48,646 bases of DNA, taken from positions 1 through 48,646 of the forward strand of contig JASHPZ010000010.1 of assembly GCA_030037815.1 (NCBI GenBank), in the 5' to 3' direction. The position numbers and the translations under genes were made by a program. The stretch is from Thermoplasmata archaeon (GTDB taxonomy: Archaea > Thermoplasmatota > Thermoplasmata > Lutacidiplasmatales > UBA184). The notes under the pieces are model-generated. The model saw only the letters and a program-made list of their open reading frames with translations, was not told the origin of the DNA and did not search any database. This document shows positions 32,079 through 40,604 of this stretch, in pieces (position 1 is the stretch's first letter; the number at the start of each line of letters is the position of its first letter).

Positions 32079-33695
32079 TCAGAGGTATCCCCATGAGACG
32101 AGACGATCGTGTACGTCGGGGTCGACCGCGCCTTTCGCCACGTTGCGGATCCGATCCGCCGCCTCCTGCGCGACCCGCACGGCCTCCCGGACCTCCGGGG
32201 AGGCGCCGTCGGCGAGGGCCGCGGTCTCGGTGGGGTCCCGGAGGACGTCGAACGCCTGTACGCTCCCGTCGCGCACCCCGACGATCGCCTTGTACGCGCC
32301 GGAGTACGCGACGGCGAACGAGCGTTCGAGCCGCTCGCGGAGCGGTCCGGGACCGGCGAGTCGGTGGCGTTCGATCGTCGGAAACCCGTCGGCCATCGCG
32401 AGCACCGGCGACGAGCGGGGCCGGTCCCCGACCTCCTGGAGTGGCATGCCGGACATACCGGGCGGCGGTTCGATCCCGGCGGCGCGGAGCAACGTCGGCG
32501 CGACGTCGATGAGGCCAACGTGCTCGTCCCGAGGGCCGCGGCGGGGGTCGGGACCCGGCCAGCGCACCCAGAGCGGGACGTGCAGGAGGGTCTCGTACGG
32601 GCTGCGCTCGTGGAACAGTTCGCCGTGTTCGCCGAACGCCTGGCCGTGGTCGCTCGTCAAGACGAAGAGCGTGTCGTCCCACCGGCCGGCGCGTTGGAGG
32701 GCCGCGATGATCGCCGCGATCCGCGGCTCGAGTCCCAAGACGGTCGATTCGTAGTGGAGGCGGAGGAGCTCGAGCTCCGCCGCGGTCGGTCGCCACTCTC
32801 CTTCCAACCACATTCGCGAGTTCTGCGGAATTCCCACGAACCGCCGCCACTCGCCGATTCCCCGCACGAGTCCGCCGTCGCTGAGGTACTTCTCGTGGGC
32901 ATCGAGCAGGTTGACGAAGGTGAAGATCGGTTGGTCGGGTCGCTGTTCGCCCAACCAGCTTCCGAAGGACGCCTCGATCCAGGACGCGATCGGCAGCGGT
33001 TGCGGGGTCGTGGGGGCCCGCAGGGTGCGGGCGATGCGGTTCGCCCCGTCGATGGCGCTCCACAGCGCCGTGTCGGCGCGTCGACTGAGCGGCGCTTCTT
33101 CCGGCCGAGCGTTGCGTACGGCCGTCTCGAGCGATGCGGAGGTGTCCCCCGCGCGGAGGAGCGTTCGGTGCGGGACGCGCGCCCGGCCGGGAACGAGTCC
33201 TTTGGCGAGGATGGAGACGCCGGTGCGCGCGCTACGGGGCCGGTCGTCCGCCGAACCGCCGAGCGCCTCCGGTTCGATCCAGCGGAACGTCTTCTCCCAC
33301 CACTCGGCGCAGCGGTAGCTCTCGAAGCTCCCCCGCGCCGACAGCAGGGGCGAAATGATCCCGTTGGCGCTGAAGGCGAGGGTGGCGTAGCCCGCCCCGC
33401 GGAGGAGCCCCGCGACGTTCGGGATCGAGTCGTCGAACTGCATCCGGCCGTCGCCCATCACCCCGTGCTCCCACGGGTACACCCCCGTGAACAGGCTGGC
33501 GTGCGACGGGAGCGTCCACGGCGCGACCGTGGAGGCGTGCCGATAGACGGTCGACTCGGAGGCCAATCGTTCCAGGGTCGGGAGTCGGCCCGCGGAGCCG
33601 CCGGTACCCGGGAACGAAGCGGCCCGCACGCAGTCGAGCAGCACGACCACCAGGTTGGGCCGGCGGGCGCCGGGCGTATCGTCCGGGCCGCCCAT
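32079..33695 (-). CDS. Sulfatase-fold hydrolase/transferase with Thr nucleophile
   Basis: A 538-residue alkaline-phosphatase-superfamily protein. Metal ligands are Asp21 in VVLLDCVRA and SDHGQAFGEHGELFHE later in the chain. The nucleophile position is Thr61 in APWTLPSHASLFTG. True sulfatases need Cys or Ser there, which becomes formylglycine; Thr is the residue used by LtaS-type phosphoglycerol and phosphoethanolamine transferases. Phosphodiester chemistry is therefore more likely than sulfate removal. No signal peptide is visible. It ends with SWGYL, like two paralogues downstream. TATA box 29 bp upstream. Confidence 0.82.
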   Translation of the reverse strand: MGGPDDTPGARRPNLVVVLLDCVRAASFPGTGGSAGRLPTLERLASESTVYRHASTVAPWTLPSHASLFTGVYPWEHGVMGDGRMQFDDSIPNVAGLLRGAGYATLAFSANGIISPLLSARGSFESYRCAEWWEKTFRWIEPEALGGSADDRPRSARTGVSILAKGLVPGRARVPHRTLLRAGDTSASLETAVRNARPEEAPLSRRADTALWSAIDGANRIARTLRAPTTPQPLPIASWIEASFGSWLGEQRPDQPIFTFVNLLDAHEKYLSDGGLVRGIGEWRRFVGIPQNSRMWLEGEWRPTAAELELLRLHYESTVLGLEPRIAAIIAALQRAGRWDDTLFVLTSDHGQAFGEHGELFHERSPYETLLHVPLWVRWPGPDPRRGPRDEHVGLIDVAPTLLRAAGIEPPPGMSGMPLQEVGDRPRSSPVLAMADGFPTIERHRLAGPGPLRERLERSFAVAYSGAYKAIVGVRDGSVQAFDVLRDPTETAALADGASPEVREAVRVAQEAADRIRNVAKGAVDPDVHDRLVSWGYL

Positions 33696-33720
33696 GAACG
33701 GCCATCAATGAAATGGGCGA

Positions 33721-33728
33721 GTATTTGG
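33721..33728 (-). promoter_or_regulatory. TATA box for sulfatase-fold gene
   Basis: CCAAATAC on the minus strand is centred about 29 bp before ATG 33695. Confidence 0.5.
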
Positions 33729-33979
33729 AAGATGCGCGAACGCCGCTCGGCCCCCTCGACCACGGTTTTGAACCGGGGCTCGACGCCGGACTGAGGCCGA
33801 ATCACACGCGGGACGTGGAGGCGGGGGAGCGGGCCGCCGACGGCCCTCGGCCCCGAAGCTTCCATGACCCTTCGTCCCACGACGCGGGTCGGGGGGAACT
33901 GCTCTGAACGTGCCCCTCCTGGGGGTCGGCGACGAGGACACGTCGATGCCGGGATTCGGCGGGACGTTCCCGATGTCGC

Positions 33980-34528
33980 TCAGCCAGTGGACAGCCGACG
34001 CGCCGCATCCGGCCCACCGGTTGACCGGGCCCAGGAGGGTACGCGAAGGGGCGTCCCGTCGAGGAGCGCGACGAGGCGGTTGATCAACTCCCGGAACCCG
34101 CGGGAGAACGTCTCGGCCGTCGCGCGAGAGAGCTTCCGGTGCGTGACGACGAGGAGCGTGCCTCCGTCCGAGGGACTCAGTTCCCAACGCACCACCGAGG
34201 CCTCCCCCGCCGGATAGTACGCACCGGGCGCCAGGTTCCACTCGTACTCGTACACGTGCGGGGGGCTCCACTCGAGCACTCGGCCGGTGGCGTGCACCCC
34301 GTTCGGGTGGTCCATATCGAGCAACCCTCCGGGGACGCTGTCCCTGCGCACTTTGACCATGAACCACTTCTCCAGTTGCTCCGGCTCCGTGACCGCCGCC
34401 CAAACCTCCTCGATCGGGTGGGCCAGCCACCGCCGAAACGTGACGCTCGCCTTCGACCCTTCCACGTGGAGCAATCCGGGGCCGTCCACGTCTCCCGGGC
34501 GGCCGAGGGCGGGCGGTCTTTCGGTCAC
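33980..34528 (-). CDS. SRPBCC/AHSA1 family protein
   Basis: A 182-residue protein with a START-like fold. VTFRRWLAHPIEEVWAAVTEP is the AHSA1 start, followed by LEKWFM, then GRVLEWSPPHVYEYEW and the helix near the C-terminus. These domains bind hydrophobic ligands, and in ArsR-linked pairs often act as partner or stress proteins. GTG 34528 overlaps the stop of the ArsR gene (GTGA), a common arrangement for this pair. Ligand unknown. Confidence 0.85.
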   Translation of the reverse strand: MTERPPALGRPGDVDGPGLLHVEGSKASVTFRRWLAHPIEEVWAAVTEPEQLEKWFMVKVRRDSVPGGLLDMDHPNGVHATGRVLEWSPPHVYEYEWNLAPGAYYPAGEASVVRWELSPSDGGTLLVVTHRKLSRATAETFSRGFRELINRLVALLDGTPLRVPSWARSTGGPDAARRLSTG

Positions 34529-34860
34529 GACCGGTCCTCCGCGCGCGTCCGTTTCTTCGCGTCGAGGTAGGCTTCCAGCGAGTCGAGTTCGACCCCCCAG
34601 AATCCGCGGTACTTGGTGATCCACGCGTCGACCTCCGCCAATCGCTCCGAACGGAGCGAGTAGTACCGGTTTCTCCGCACCTGACGGACCCGCACGAGTC
34701 CGGCTTCCCGCAGGACGCGCAGGTGGCGGGAGATGCCGGGCTGGCTGATGCTCGGAAACGCCCGCCCGAGCTCGCCCGCCGCCTGCTCGTGCCGGACGAG
34801 GAGGTCGAGCATCTGACGCCTCGTCGGGTCGGCCAACGCGGAGAACACGTCGCGTTCCAT
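34525..34860 (-). CDS. ArsR-type winged-helix repressor
   Basis: A 111-residue DNA-binding protein. RDVFSALADPTRRQMLDLLVRHEQAAGELGR is followed by the recognition helix SISQPGISRHLRVLREAGLV and the wing VRRNRYYSLR. No CxC metal site of the classic ArsR sensors is visible; it resembles the subgroup paired with AHSA1 proteins. Longer starts exist (34878 and 34989), but the TATA box near 34893 fits ATG 34860 best. It is translationally coupled to the AHSA1 gene and divergent from the AhpD-like gene, which it may control. Confidence 0.88.
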   Translation of the reverse strand: MERDVFSALADPTRRQMLDLLVRHEQAAGELGRAFPSISQPGISRHLRVLREAGLVRVRQVRRNRYYSLRSERLAEVDAWITKYRGFWGVELDSLEAYLDAKKRTRAEDRS

Positions 34861-34886
34861 GTTCGTGGAGTCCCCCATAACCGGTT

Positions 34887-34899
34887 GAGTATAATTAAC
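34887..34899 (-). promoter_or_regulatory. TATA box for arsR-AHSA1
   Basis: GTTAATTATACTC on the minus strand is centred about 33 bp before ATG 34860. It makes the upstream ATG codons unlikely starts. Confidence 0.6.
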
Positions 34900-34985
34900 G
34901 CGCCGTCGCCTGGACCAGAGTCGGTGCCCGGGCGCGTCCGCCGATAGGAGATGCAACGCCTTGCCTGAGGATACTCGGGAGTACA

Positions 34986-34994
34986 TCATATACC
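34986..34994 (+). promoter_or_regulatory. TATA box for AhpD-like gene
   Basis: TCATATACC predicts a start near 35016, with a leader carrying GGAG (35033-35036) before ATG 35047. Confidence 0.5.
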
Positions 34995-35046
34995 TGTGTG
35001 GTTATGAATTGGGAGCGCAGTGAAACGCGCACAGGAGCTTGGAACG

Positions 35047-35559
35047 ATGTCCACTACCCCGGTGAGCCCAAGGAATCGAATGAAGAACCCCGGCGTCGTG
35101 ATCCCGGAGGCGATGGCCCCCCTGCAGGCGCTGGGCCAACTCCTCGGTCAGGCGAAGGGCGACGCGGCGCGCGCCCTCTCGCTCGCCATGCTTCGCACCA
35201 GCCAACTGATCGGGTGTGCGATGTGCCTCAACTGGCAGGGCGCGAAGCAAGCGGGAGAGACCGATGAACGCCTGTTCGCCATCTCGGTGTGGCGGGAATC
35301 GGCCCTCTTCACGGCACCGGAGCGGGCGGCGCTGTCGCTGGCCGAGTCCATGACGCGGCTGAGTGACCGAGCCGACCCCGTGCCCGACGCGGTGTGGGAC
35401 GAAGTCGCCCACCACTTTCCCGAGCGCGACCTGGCCCTCCTCGTGCTCGGGATCTCGACCATGAACCTCTACAATCGCCTGAACGTCACCACCCACCAGG
35501 TCGCCCAAGAGTGGAATGCCGATGCCGCGAAGGAGTGGGCCGCGAAGAACCGGAGCTGA
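35047..35559 (+). CDS. Carboxymuconolactone decarboxylase/AhpD-like protein
   Basis: A 170-residue all-helical protein of the CMD/AhpD family. Its signature is GCAMCLNWQGA, with the redox CxxC at Cys57 and Cys60. The His usually found four residues after the second Cys is Gln here, so the proton relay of AhpD is altered. AERAALSLAESMTRLS and LALLVLGISTMNLYNRLNVT match the family's second half. ATG 35047 is preferred, behind a GGAG site; GTG 35020 would add nine residues. Likely a peroxide-defence or disulfide-exchange protein, perhaps regulated by the divergent ArsR. Confidence 0.82.
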   Translation: MSTTPVSPRNRMKNPGVVIPEAMAPLQALGQLLGQAKGDAARALSLAMLRTSQLIGCAMCLNWQGAKQAGETDERLFAISVWRESALFTAPERAALSLAESMTRLSDRADPVPDAVWDEVAHHFPERDLALLVLGISTMNLYNRLNVTTHQVAQEWNADAAKEWAAKNRS

Positions 35560-36142
35560 CGTGGAGCTCCTCCCCCTGGCCGACGACGCGGCCGGTGAAG
35601 ATGACCGACCGCGCGGTCGGCGGTGGCGCCCCGACGGCTCCGCGACGCGGCCCGGCAGGACGGACTCGGAACGCGGTGAGCCCGCCGGTGGCTCGTCGCC
35701 CGAGCGCCGGGATGAGGTTGCGCCCGAAACGGAACCACTCCGGGGGGCGATCGCGTGCGCCTGCCTTTCCCCACCTCCACCGGGGCAAAACCCGAGTCCG
35801 AGGGGACCCCGACCCGGTGGTTCGGGTTTCTCGGATCACCGCGGGTAACTCCGGCCGACCCCCCACCCTTTCCCGGCCTCGTGCGACGGAGGTCCGGAAG
35901 TACCCGGGCGCTGAGCCCAGCGAACGCCGGGCGGCCACGGAGCCAAGTTCACCCAATGGAGGGACCCGTGAGCCGAGACCCGCAACTTCGCCCGGGAGTC
36001 GCGCGAGAGACTGTCGCTCTCGAGTCCCGCGCGAAAATCGGCAGTCGTGGGGACGGCCCGCGCAGACGCCGCGCGGAGCCGGAGGAACCTTTTTCCTCTC
36101 GGTGGTGGCCTCTACTCTCGGCTGTTGGAGAGCCGGGTACGC
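35560..36142. other. 583-bp interval without a recognisable gene
   Basis: No frame has convincing protein character, and I see no tRNA or strong hairpin-T structure. The only AT-rich patch is AACCTTTTTCCTC near 36087-36099, a possible weak promoter for the sulfatase-fold gene that follows. Confidence 0.4.
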
Positions 36143-37621
36143 GTGTCGACCTCCGAACCGACGGGGCCTCCCGCGCGCCCCCCGAACGTCGTCACGGTCG
36201 TCTTGGACTGCGCCCGGGCGAAGAACTTCGCCGCGAGCGGCGGGGGTACGATCGCTCGGACCCCGGCGCTGGACGCGCTGGCGGCCCGCGGCACGAGCTT
36301 CTCCCACGCGCTCGCGCCGGCGAACTGGACCGTTCCCTCCCACTTCTCGATCTTCACCGGTCGTCCGCCCAACGTTCACGGGGTTCGGACGTTCCAGAAG
36401 GTGCCGGGAGTGCCCGAGACGACGGCGACGTACCTGAAGGGCCGCGGGTACGAGACCGCGATGTTCACGGAGAACCTCCACCTCGCAGGCGGGTATGGGC
36501 TCGAGGAAGGATTCGAGCTGCTCCGGTCGCGTCGGATCAACGTCTCGCGCGAGGAGCGGACGGTCATCAACCGGCTGACCCGGTACGCGCGGTTCCTCTA
36601 CTCGGCCCGCATGCGGCACCTTCTCGCGCGGCTGCCGCCGTTGGTCGCCCCGCTCTCGACGTTCTTCCACTCGCAGGAAATCGCCTACAAGAACGACGTC
36701 TGCGGTCCGTTCACCGTCGATTGGTTCGACGAGTGGCTCCAGAGCCGCGCGGGGGACCGGCCGTTCTATGCGTTCCTCAACTTCGTCGACACGCACGACC
36801 CGTACACGCCGTCTCTGCCGAGCGGGCGCCTCGGGTTCCTCGACCGCGCCTACCTGAACACCCCGGGCTACTACGTCCTCTCGGTCCCGGGCTTCCAGGA
36901 CCACCTGCGCTGGGAGGGTCTCGTCAACGCCTACGTACGAACGATCGAGGAGGCGGACCGGAAGGTCGGGCAGCTGGTCCGGTCGCTGGAGGCCCGGGGC
37001 GAGCGCGACCGAACCTGGATCATCGTCACGTCCGACCACGGACAGCAGTTCGGCGAGCTGGGGAACTTCAATCACGGCTGCGGGGCGACCGACTCCGTCC
37101 TGCGGGTCCCGCTCTACGTGGCCCCTCCGCGCGGGGTCTCCCTCCCACCGCGGGTCGACCGATGGGTGAGTCTGACCGAAGTCGACGGGTGGATCCGGTC
37201 GGCGGTCGCGGGCCGCGACCCGTTCGCCGCGGACGAAGCGCCATCGGCCGGTCCGCGGGCTCCGGCCCGGAATTCCGGCCCGGTCCTGTGCGAGGGGGGA
37301 CCGGTTTCCGATCAGGTCCGGTCGCTCAAGGGGGTCCGCTCCGACCAGGCGTGGAACCACCGGTTGCTCGCGGCCTACGACGGACGACGGAAGCTCGTGG
37401 TCGACCTGGAGACGTCGGAGATGTGGGAGTGGCAGGGCGAAGGAGACCTGGACGCCGTGGCTCCGACGCGCCTCGGTCCGGAAGCGGCGGCGGAGGCCCG
37501 CCGCGCGGTGTTCGCGCCCTACGAGGCCGCCGAAGCGGCCCGCGTGGCCCGAGCGGCCGGCGGTCCCGCGGCGGTTGACGTCGAGATCGACGAGCGGCTC
37601 AAATCCTGGGGCTACGACTGA
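36143..37621 (+). CDS. Sulfatase-fold hydrolase/transferase with Thr nucleophile, paralogue 2
   Basis: A 492-residue alkaline-phosphatase-superfamily protein close to the one at 45210-46706 (shared NVxVxLDCARAKNFA, RTFQK, EIAYKNDVCG, IEEADRKVG, CGATDS). Metal site: Asp22 in VVLDCARAK and TSDHGQQFGELGNFNHG. The nucleophile position is Thr63 in ANWTVPSHFSIFTG, so formylglycine cannot form and a phospho-transfer or phosphodiesterase role is favoured. No signal peptide. It starts at GTG 36143, 14 residues before the first strand. It ends LKSWGYD. It converges with the large membrane protein gene with 3 bp between stops. Confidence 0.82.
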   Translation: MSTSEPTGPPARPPNVVTVVLDCARAKNFAASGGGTIARTPALDALAARGTSFSHALAPANWTVPSHFSIFTGRPPNVHGVRTFQKVPGVPETTATYLKGRGYETAMFTENLHLAGGYGLEEGFELLRSRRINVSREERTVINRLTRYARFLYSARMRHLLARLPPLVAPLSTFFHSQEIAYKNDVCGPFTVDWFDEWLQSRAGDRPFYAFLNFVDTHDPYTPSLPSGRLGFLDRAYLNTPGYYVLSVPGFQDHLRWEGLVNAYVRTIEEADRKVGQLVRSLEARGERDRTWIIVTSDHGQQFGELGNFNHGCGATDSVLRVPLYVAPPRGVSLPPRVDRWVSLTEVDGWIRSAVAGRDPFAADEAPSAGPRAPARNSGPVLCEGGPVSDQVRSLKGVRSDQAWNHRLLAAYDGRRKLVVDLETSEMWEWQGEGDLDAVAPTRLGPEAAAEARRAVFAPYEAAEAARVARAAGGPAAVDVEIDERLKSWGYD

Positions 37622-37624
37622 GCC

Positions 37625-40504
37625 TCAGTCGGTCGTCTGCGCCGGGAGCGCCAGCCGGTAGAGGTAGAGGTCCGCGGAACTCCAGATCAGCGTCGCGTAC
37701 CCCTGTGCGACCAGGAAGTGGATGCTCATCTGGCCGTAGGCCACCGGCGCATTGGTTCCGTTGACGAGGTTCGCGTCGATCAGGACCGTGGACGCTCCGC
37801 TCGATCGCAGCGCGGGGATCCAGGTCGATGAGTAGTTCGAGGCGGACCAGCTGAGCGCCGATTTGAGCTGGAACGAAAGCTGCGCGCTCGAGGTGACCCC
37901 GGTCATGCGCACCTCGAGACCGGTGACGTTCGAGAGGTCGATGCCGCCGAGGCTCGGAAACGGCGCCATCATCGTGACGTTGAGCACGCCACCCGTTTCG
38001 TTGGCCATGTTCGAGTTCGGGTTCAGACCGAGCGGAAACCAACCCACGTGGTGCTGTCCGCTCGACAGGTAGGCGATCCCCGTCTCGATGTCTCCGGCGA
38101 GGAGGAGTTGGGTCATCAACGCTCGGTCGGACGGCATCAGCCACATCCCGACCCACTGAACCGCGGGCCAATCGACCGCCGAGGCGTTCTTGATCACCCA
38201 TCCGAGCGTCAGCGTGTTGGGGGGTCCCCCGAACGTCACGGTCGGCCCGAGACTTGAAAAGAACGACGTCTCGGCGCCGGCGTAGCCGAGCGGCGCGGTG
38301 AGATTCTGATACATCCGGGCGACCGGCGGCTGGAGGATTTCGAACGGGCCGTAGGTCGCGGGTTGGATGACCTGGACCGGATAGTTGTAGAGCGTGTACC
38401 AGCTCGACGCTCCATCGTACCCCCACGACGTCTGGATGTGGGACTGAACGCCCGGCAGCAGCAGGGACGAGCCGCCGATGCGCTGGAGCTCTGTCCGCAG
38501 GGTAGCGTAGTCCGACGGGATCACGAATCCGCCGGGACCGACCCGTCCGGACGGAGCGAGCGACTGTCCGGTCGACACGGGCAACGCGACCAGGAGGAGG
38601 AGGGCCGCGAGGAGCACGACGACGATCCGACCGGACCACGAGCCGATCCCGCGCGGGGTCGGCCGCGGCAGGTCGCTCGCCCCGGGCTCGGGCGCCTTCC
38701 GCGGCGGCGCGTCGCGCTCGAGTTCCACCAGCGCCGACTCGACCTCGTTCGACACGGCGGACCCGACCCACACGATCGAACACGCCGCGAGGATCGGATA
38801 CAGCACCGCGAGGATCTGGTACTCGGGGTAGTAGATCGGGAACGCGGCGAGCAGCGCCGGGTACGCCCGGGTGATCGGCTGGACGACCGCGCCGAACGGA
38901 GGGTTCGACCCCGCCGCCCACGCGAGGCTGATCCAGCAGAACGCCTCCAGCGTGAGGACGACCCGCCACGACAGGAACTTGGGGCGATTCCCGAGCAGCA
39001 TGATCGCGAGCGGCAGGCCGAGGGCGACGACCGGCCAGGCCCACGAGGCGATCGCCACCGCGGACGTGCCGTTCAGCTGCGCCGCGTACTGGAACGTGTG
39101 GAGCGTTCCTTTGCCCAGCAGCCGGACGACCATCGGGAAGGTGTTGTGCTCGGTCACCTGGAGGAACGGCTGGCTCGAGATGATCGACTTGAGCGGGCCC
39201 GCCGGTCCGAGGTAGGTCTCCGCGGTCGAGTATAGGGGATAGGCGACCAGTAGGGCGGCGGGCGGGATCGTGTAGAGAAGGAACCGGACGAGGGTCTGGC
39301 GCAGCGGGTGCGGCGCCGACCCCGCGGGGCGCGGGGCCCGCCGGGCCACCAGGAGCAGGTACGCAAACCCGAGGGCTAGGGCGAGCGCGATCATCGCCTG
39401 GATCCGGAGGAAATTCGGGAAGGCGTACGGGTTCGAGAGTCCGATCGCGAGGCCCATCAGGATCGCCTTCTCCCGGGTGATCGGGCGGCCCTGTCGGACG
39501 TCCCAGAGCGTCGTCACGAGGATCGCGAGGAACGCGATGAACGCGGCGTTGCTGATCAGGACGTTCGAATAGAGTGAGGTGTTCCCGAAGCTGAGGATGT
39601 ACGGGTTCGCGAGGTAGAGCATCGCAGCCAGGGCTTCGGCCGCGACGATCGCGTTCCCGCGGAACGTCCCCCGGGCGAGGGCCCCGGCGAGCATCTGGAC
39701 CGAGTACGAGATCGCGCCCGCCTCGATCGCGAGGGTCAGGTACAGGGTCGCGTACGGGTTCGACCCGGTGAGCCCGGCCAGCAACGACGGCAGGGCCACG
39801 TCGACCGACGGGCGGTAGAGGAAGTCCTGTGGGCTGTAGATCCCGGGCGTGTCGATTCCGTAAAGCAGGCGCCAGTGGGCAGCCAGTCCCACGGTCAGCA
39901 CGAACCCGATTCCGAGCAACACGCTGATCGCGAGGCGGACCCGGGTCAGATGGGATGGTCGGACGTGCGCCCACGCCCGACCCAGCCACGCGCCGACGAG
40001 AGGGATGGGTAACGGCGCGACCGGCTCGGTGGCGGGCTCCGCGGCGGGAGGGGCCGTGGCCACAGACTCAGAAGCGGTCGAAGGGGGGCGGGCCGCGGGC
40101 ACGGGCTCCGGAGCCGACGAAGGGGCCCGGGCGGGGGCCGGGCGGGCAGCGCGCGACTTCCTCGTCCGCGGCGGCGGCAGCCCGAGGTCCCCGGGCTCAA
40201 ACTCGGGAGCGGAGACCGAGGGCGAAGCGGGGGCGGCCGCGGGCACCGGCGCGGGAGTGGGCGTCGGCGCGGTCGCCGTCGGCGGGGGGGCCGCGGGCAT
40301 GCCCGACTCGGCGACCAGCGCCTCGAGATGTCCGACCAGCCGCGTCGCGGAGTAGTAGTCGGCCGCGCGGATCGCGCTCTGGATCTGTTCGAGGAGGGCC
40401 GCGCCGGCGACGCGCGTCGACTCGGACGGGACCGACTCGAGGGCGTGCGCGGCGTTCCGGACCCGGCCCATCAGAGCGGCCCCCGGCCCCTGCTCGCCGC
40501 TCAT
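37625..40504 (-). CDS. Large polytopic membrane protein with disordered N-terminus
   Basis: A 959-residue protein I do not recognise. Residues 1-70 are helical (ALLEQIQSAIRAADYYSATRLVGHLEAL). Residues 70-175 are Pro/Ala-rich linker. From about 190 to 600 there are roughly twelve membrane helices with loops containing DTPGIYSPQDFLYRPS and NTSLYSNVLISNAAF. After a further helix near 655 comes an extracytoplasmic beta-rich domain of about 280 residues with many N-x-S/T sites and QTSWGYDGASSWYTLYNYP. The layout, a GT-C-like membrane part plus an ectodomain, suggests a surface glycosyltransferase or polymer assembly factor. Function inferred from context only. Confidence 0.72.
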   Translation of the reverse strand: MSGEQGPGAALMGRVRNAAHALESVPSESTRVAGAALLEQIQSAIRAADYYSATRLVGHLEALVAESGMPAAPPPTATAPTPTPAPVPAAAPASPSVSAPEFEPGDLGLPPPRTRKSRAARPAPARAPSSAPEPVPAARPPSTASESVATAPPAAEPATEPVAPLPIPLVGAWLGRAWAHVRPSHLTRVRLAISVLLGIGFVLTVGLAAHWRLLYGIDTPGIYSPQDFLYRPSVDVALPSLLAGLTGSNPYATLYLTLAIEAGAISYSVQMLAGALARGTFRGNAIVAAEALAAMLYLANPYILSFGNTSLYSNVLISNAAFIAFLAILVTTLWDVRQGRPITREKAILMGLAIGLSNPYAFPNFLRIQAMIALALALGFAYLLLVARRAPRPAGSAPHPLRQTLVRFLLYTIPPAALLVAYPLYSTAETYLGPAGPLKSIISSQPFLQVTEHNTFPMVVRLLGKGTLHTFQYAAQLNGTSAVAIASWAWPVVALGLPLAIMLLGNRPKFLSWRVVLTLEAFCWISLAWAAGSNPPFGAVVQPITRAYPALLAAFPIYYPEYQILAVLYPILAACSIVWVGSAVSNEVESALVELERDAPPRKAPEPGASDLPRPTPRGIGSWSGRIVVVLLAALLLLVALPVSTGQSLAPSGRVGPGGFVIPSDYATLRTELQRIGGSSLLLPGVQSHIQTSWGYDGASSWYTLYNYPVQVIQPATYGPFEILQPPVARMYQNLTAPLGYAGAETSFFSSLGPTVTFGGPPNTLTLGWVIKNASAVDWPAVQWVGMWLMPSDRALMTQLLLAGDIETGIAYLSSGQHHVGWFPLGLNPNSNMANETGGVLNVTMMAPFPSLGGIDLSNVTGLEVRMTGVTSSAQLSFQLKSALSWSASNYSSTWIPALRSSGASTVLIDANLVNGTNAPVAYGQMSIHFLVAQGYATLIWSSADLYLYRLALPAQTTD

Positions 40505-40530
40505 CGCTGTCGAAAAGGCCCGATACCCCC

Positions 40531-40537
40531 CTAAATC
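40531..40537 (-). promoter_or_regulatory. TATA-like box for large membrane protein gene
   Basis: GATTTAG on the minus strand is centred about 30 bp before ATG 40504. Confidence 0.45.
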
Positions 40538-40604
40538 AGCTTTGGCTCGACCCCGGCGCGCCCCCGCCGGGGCCCGAGGCCGGTGCGCGGCGGCGGCCCC
40601 TCAC

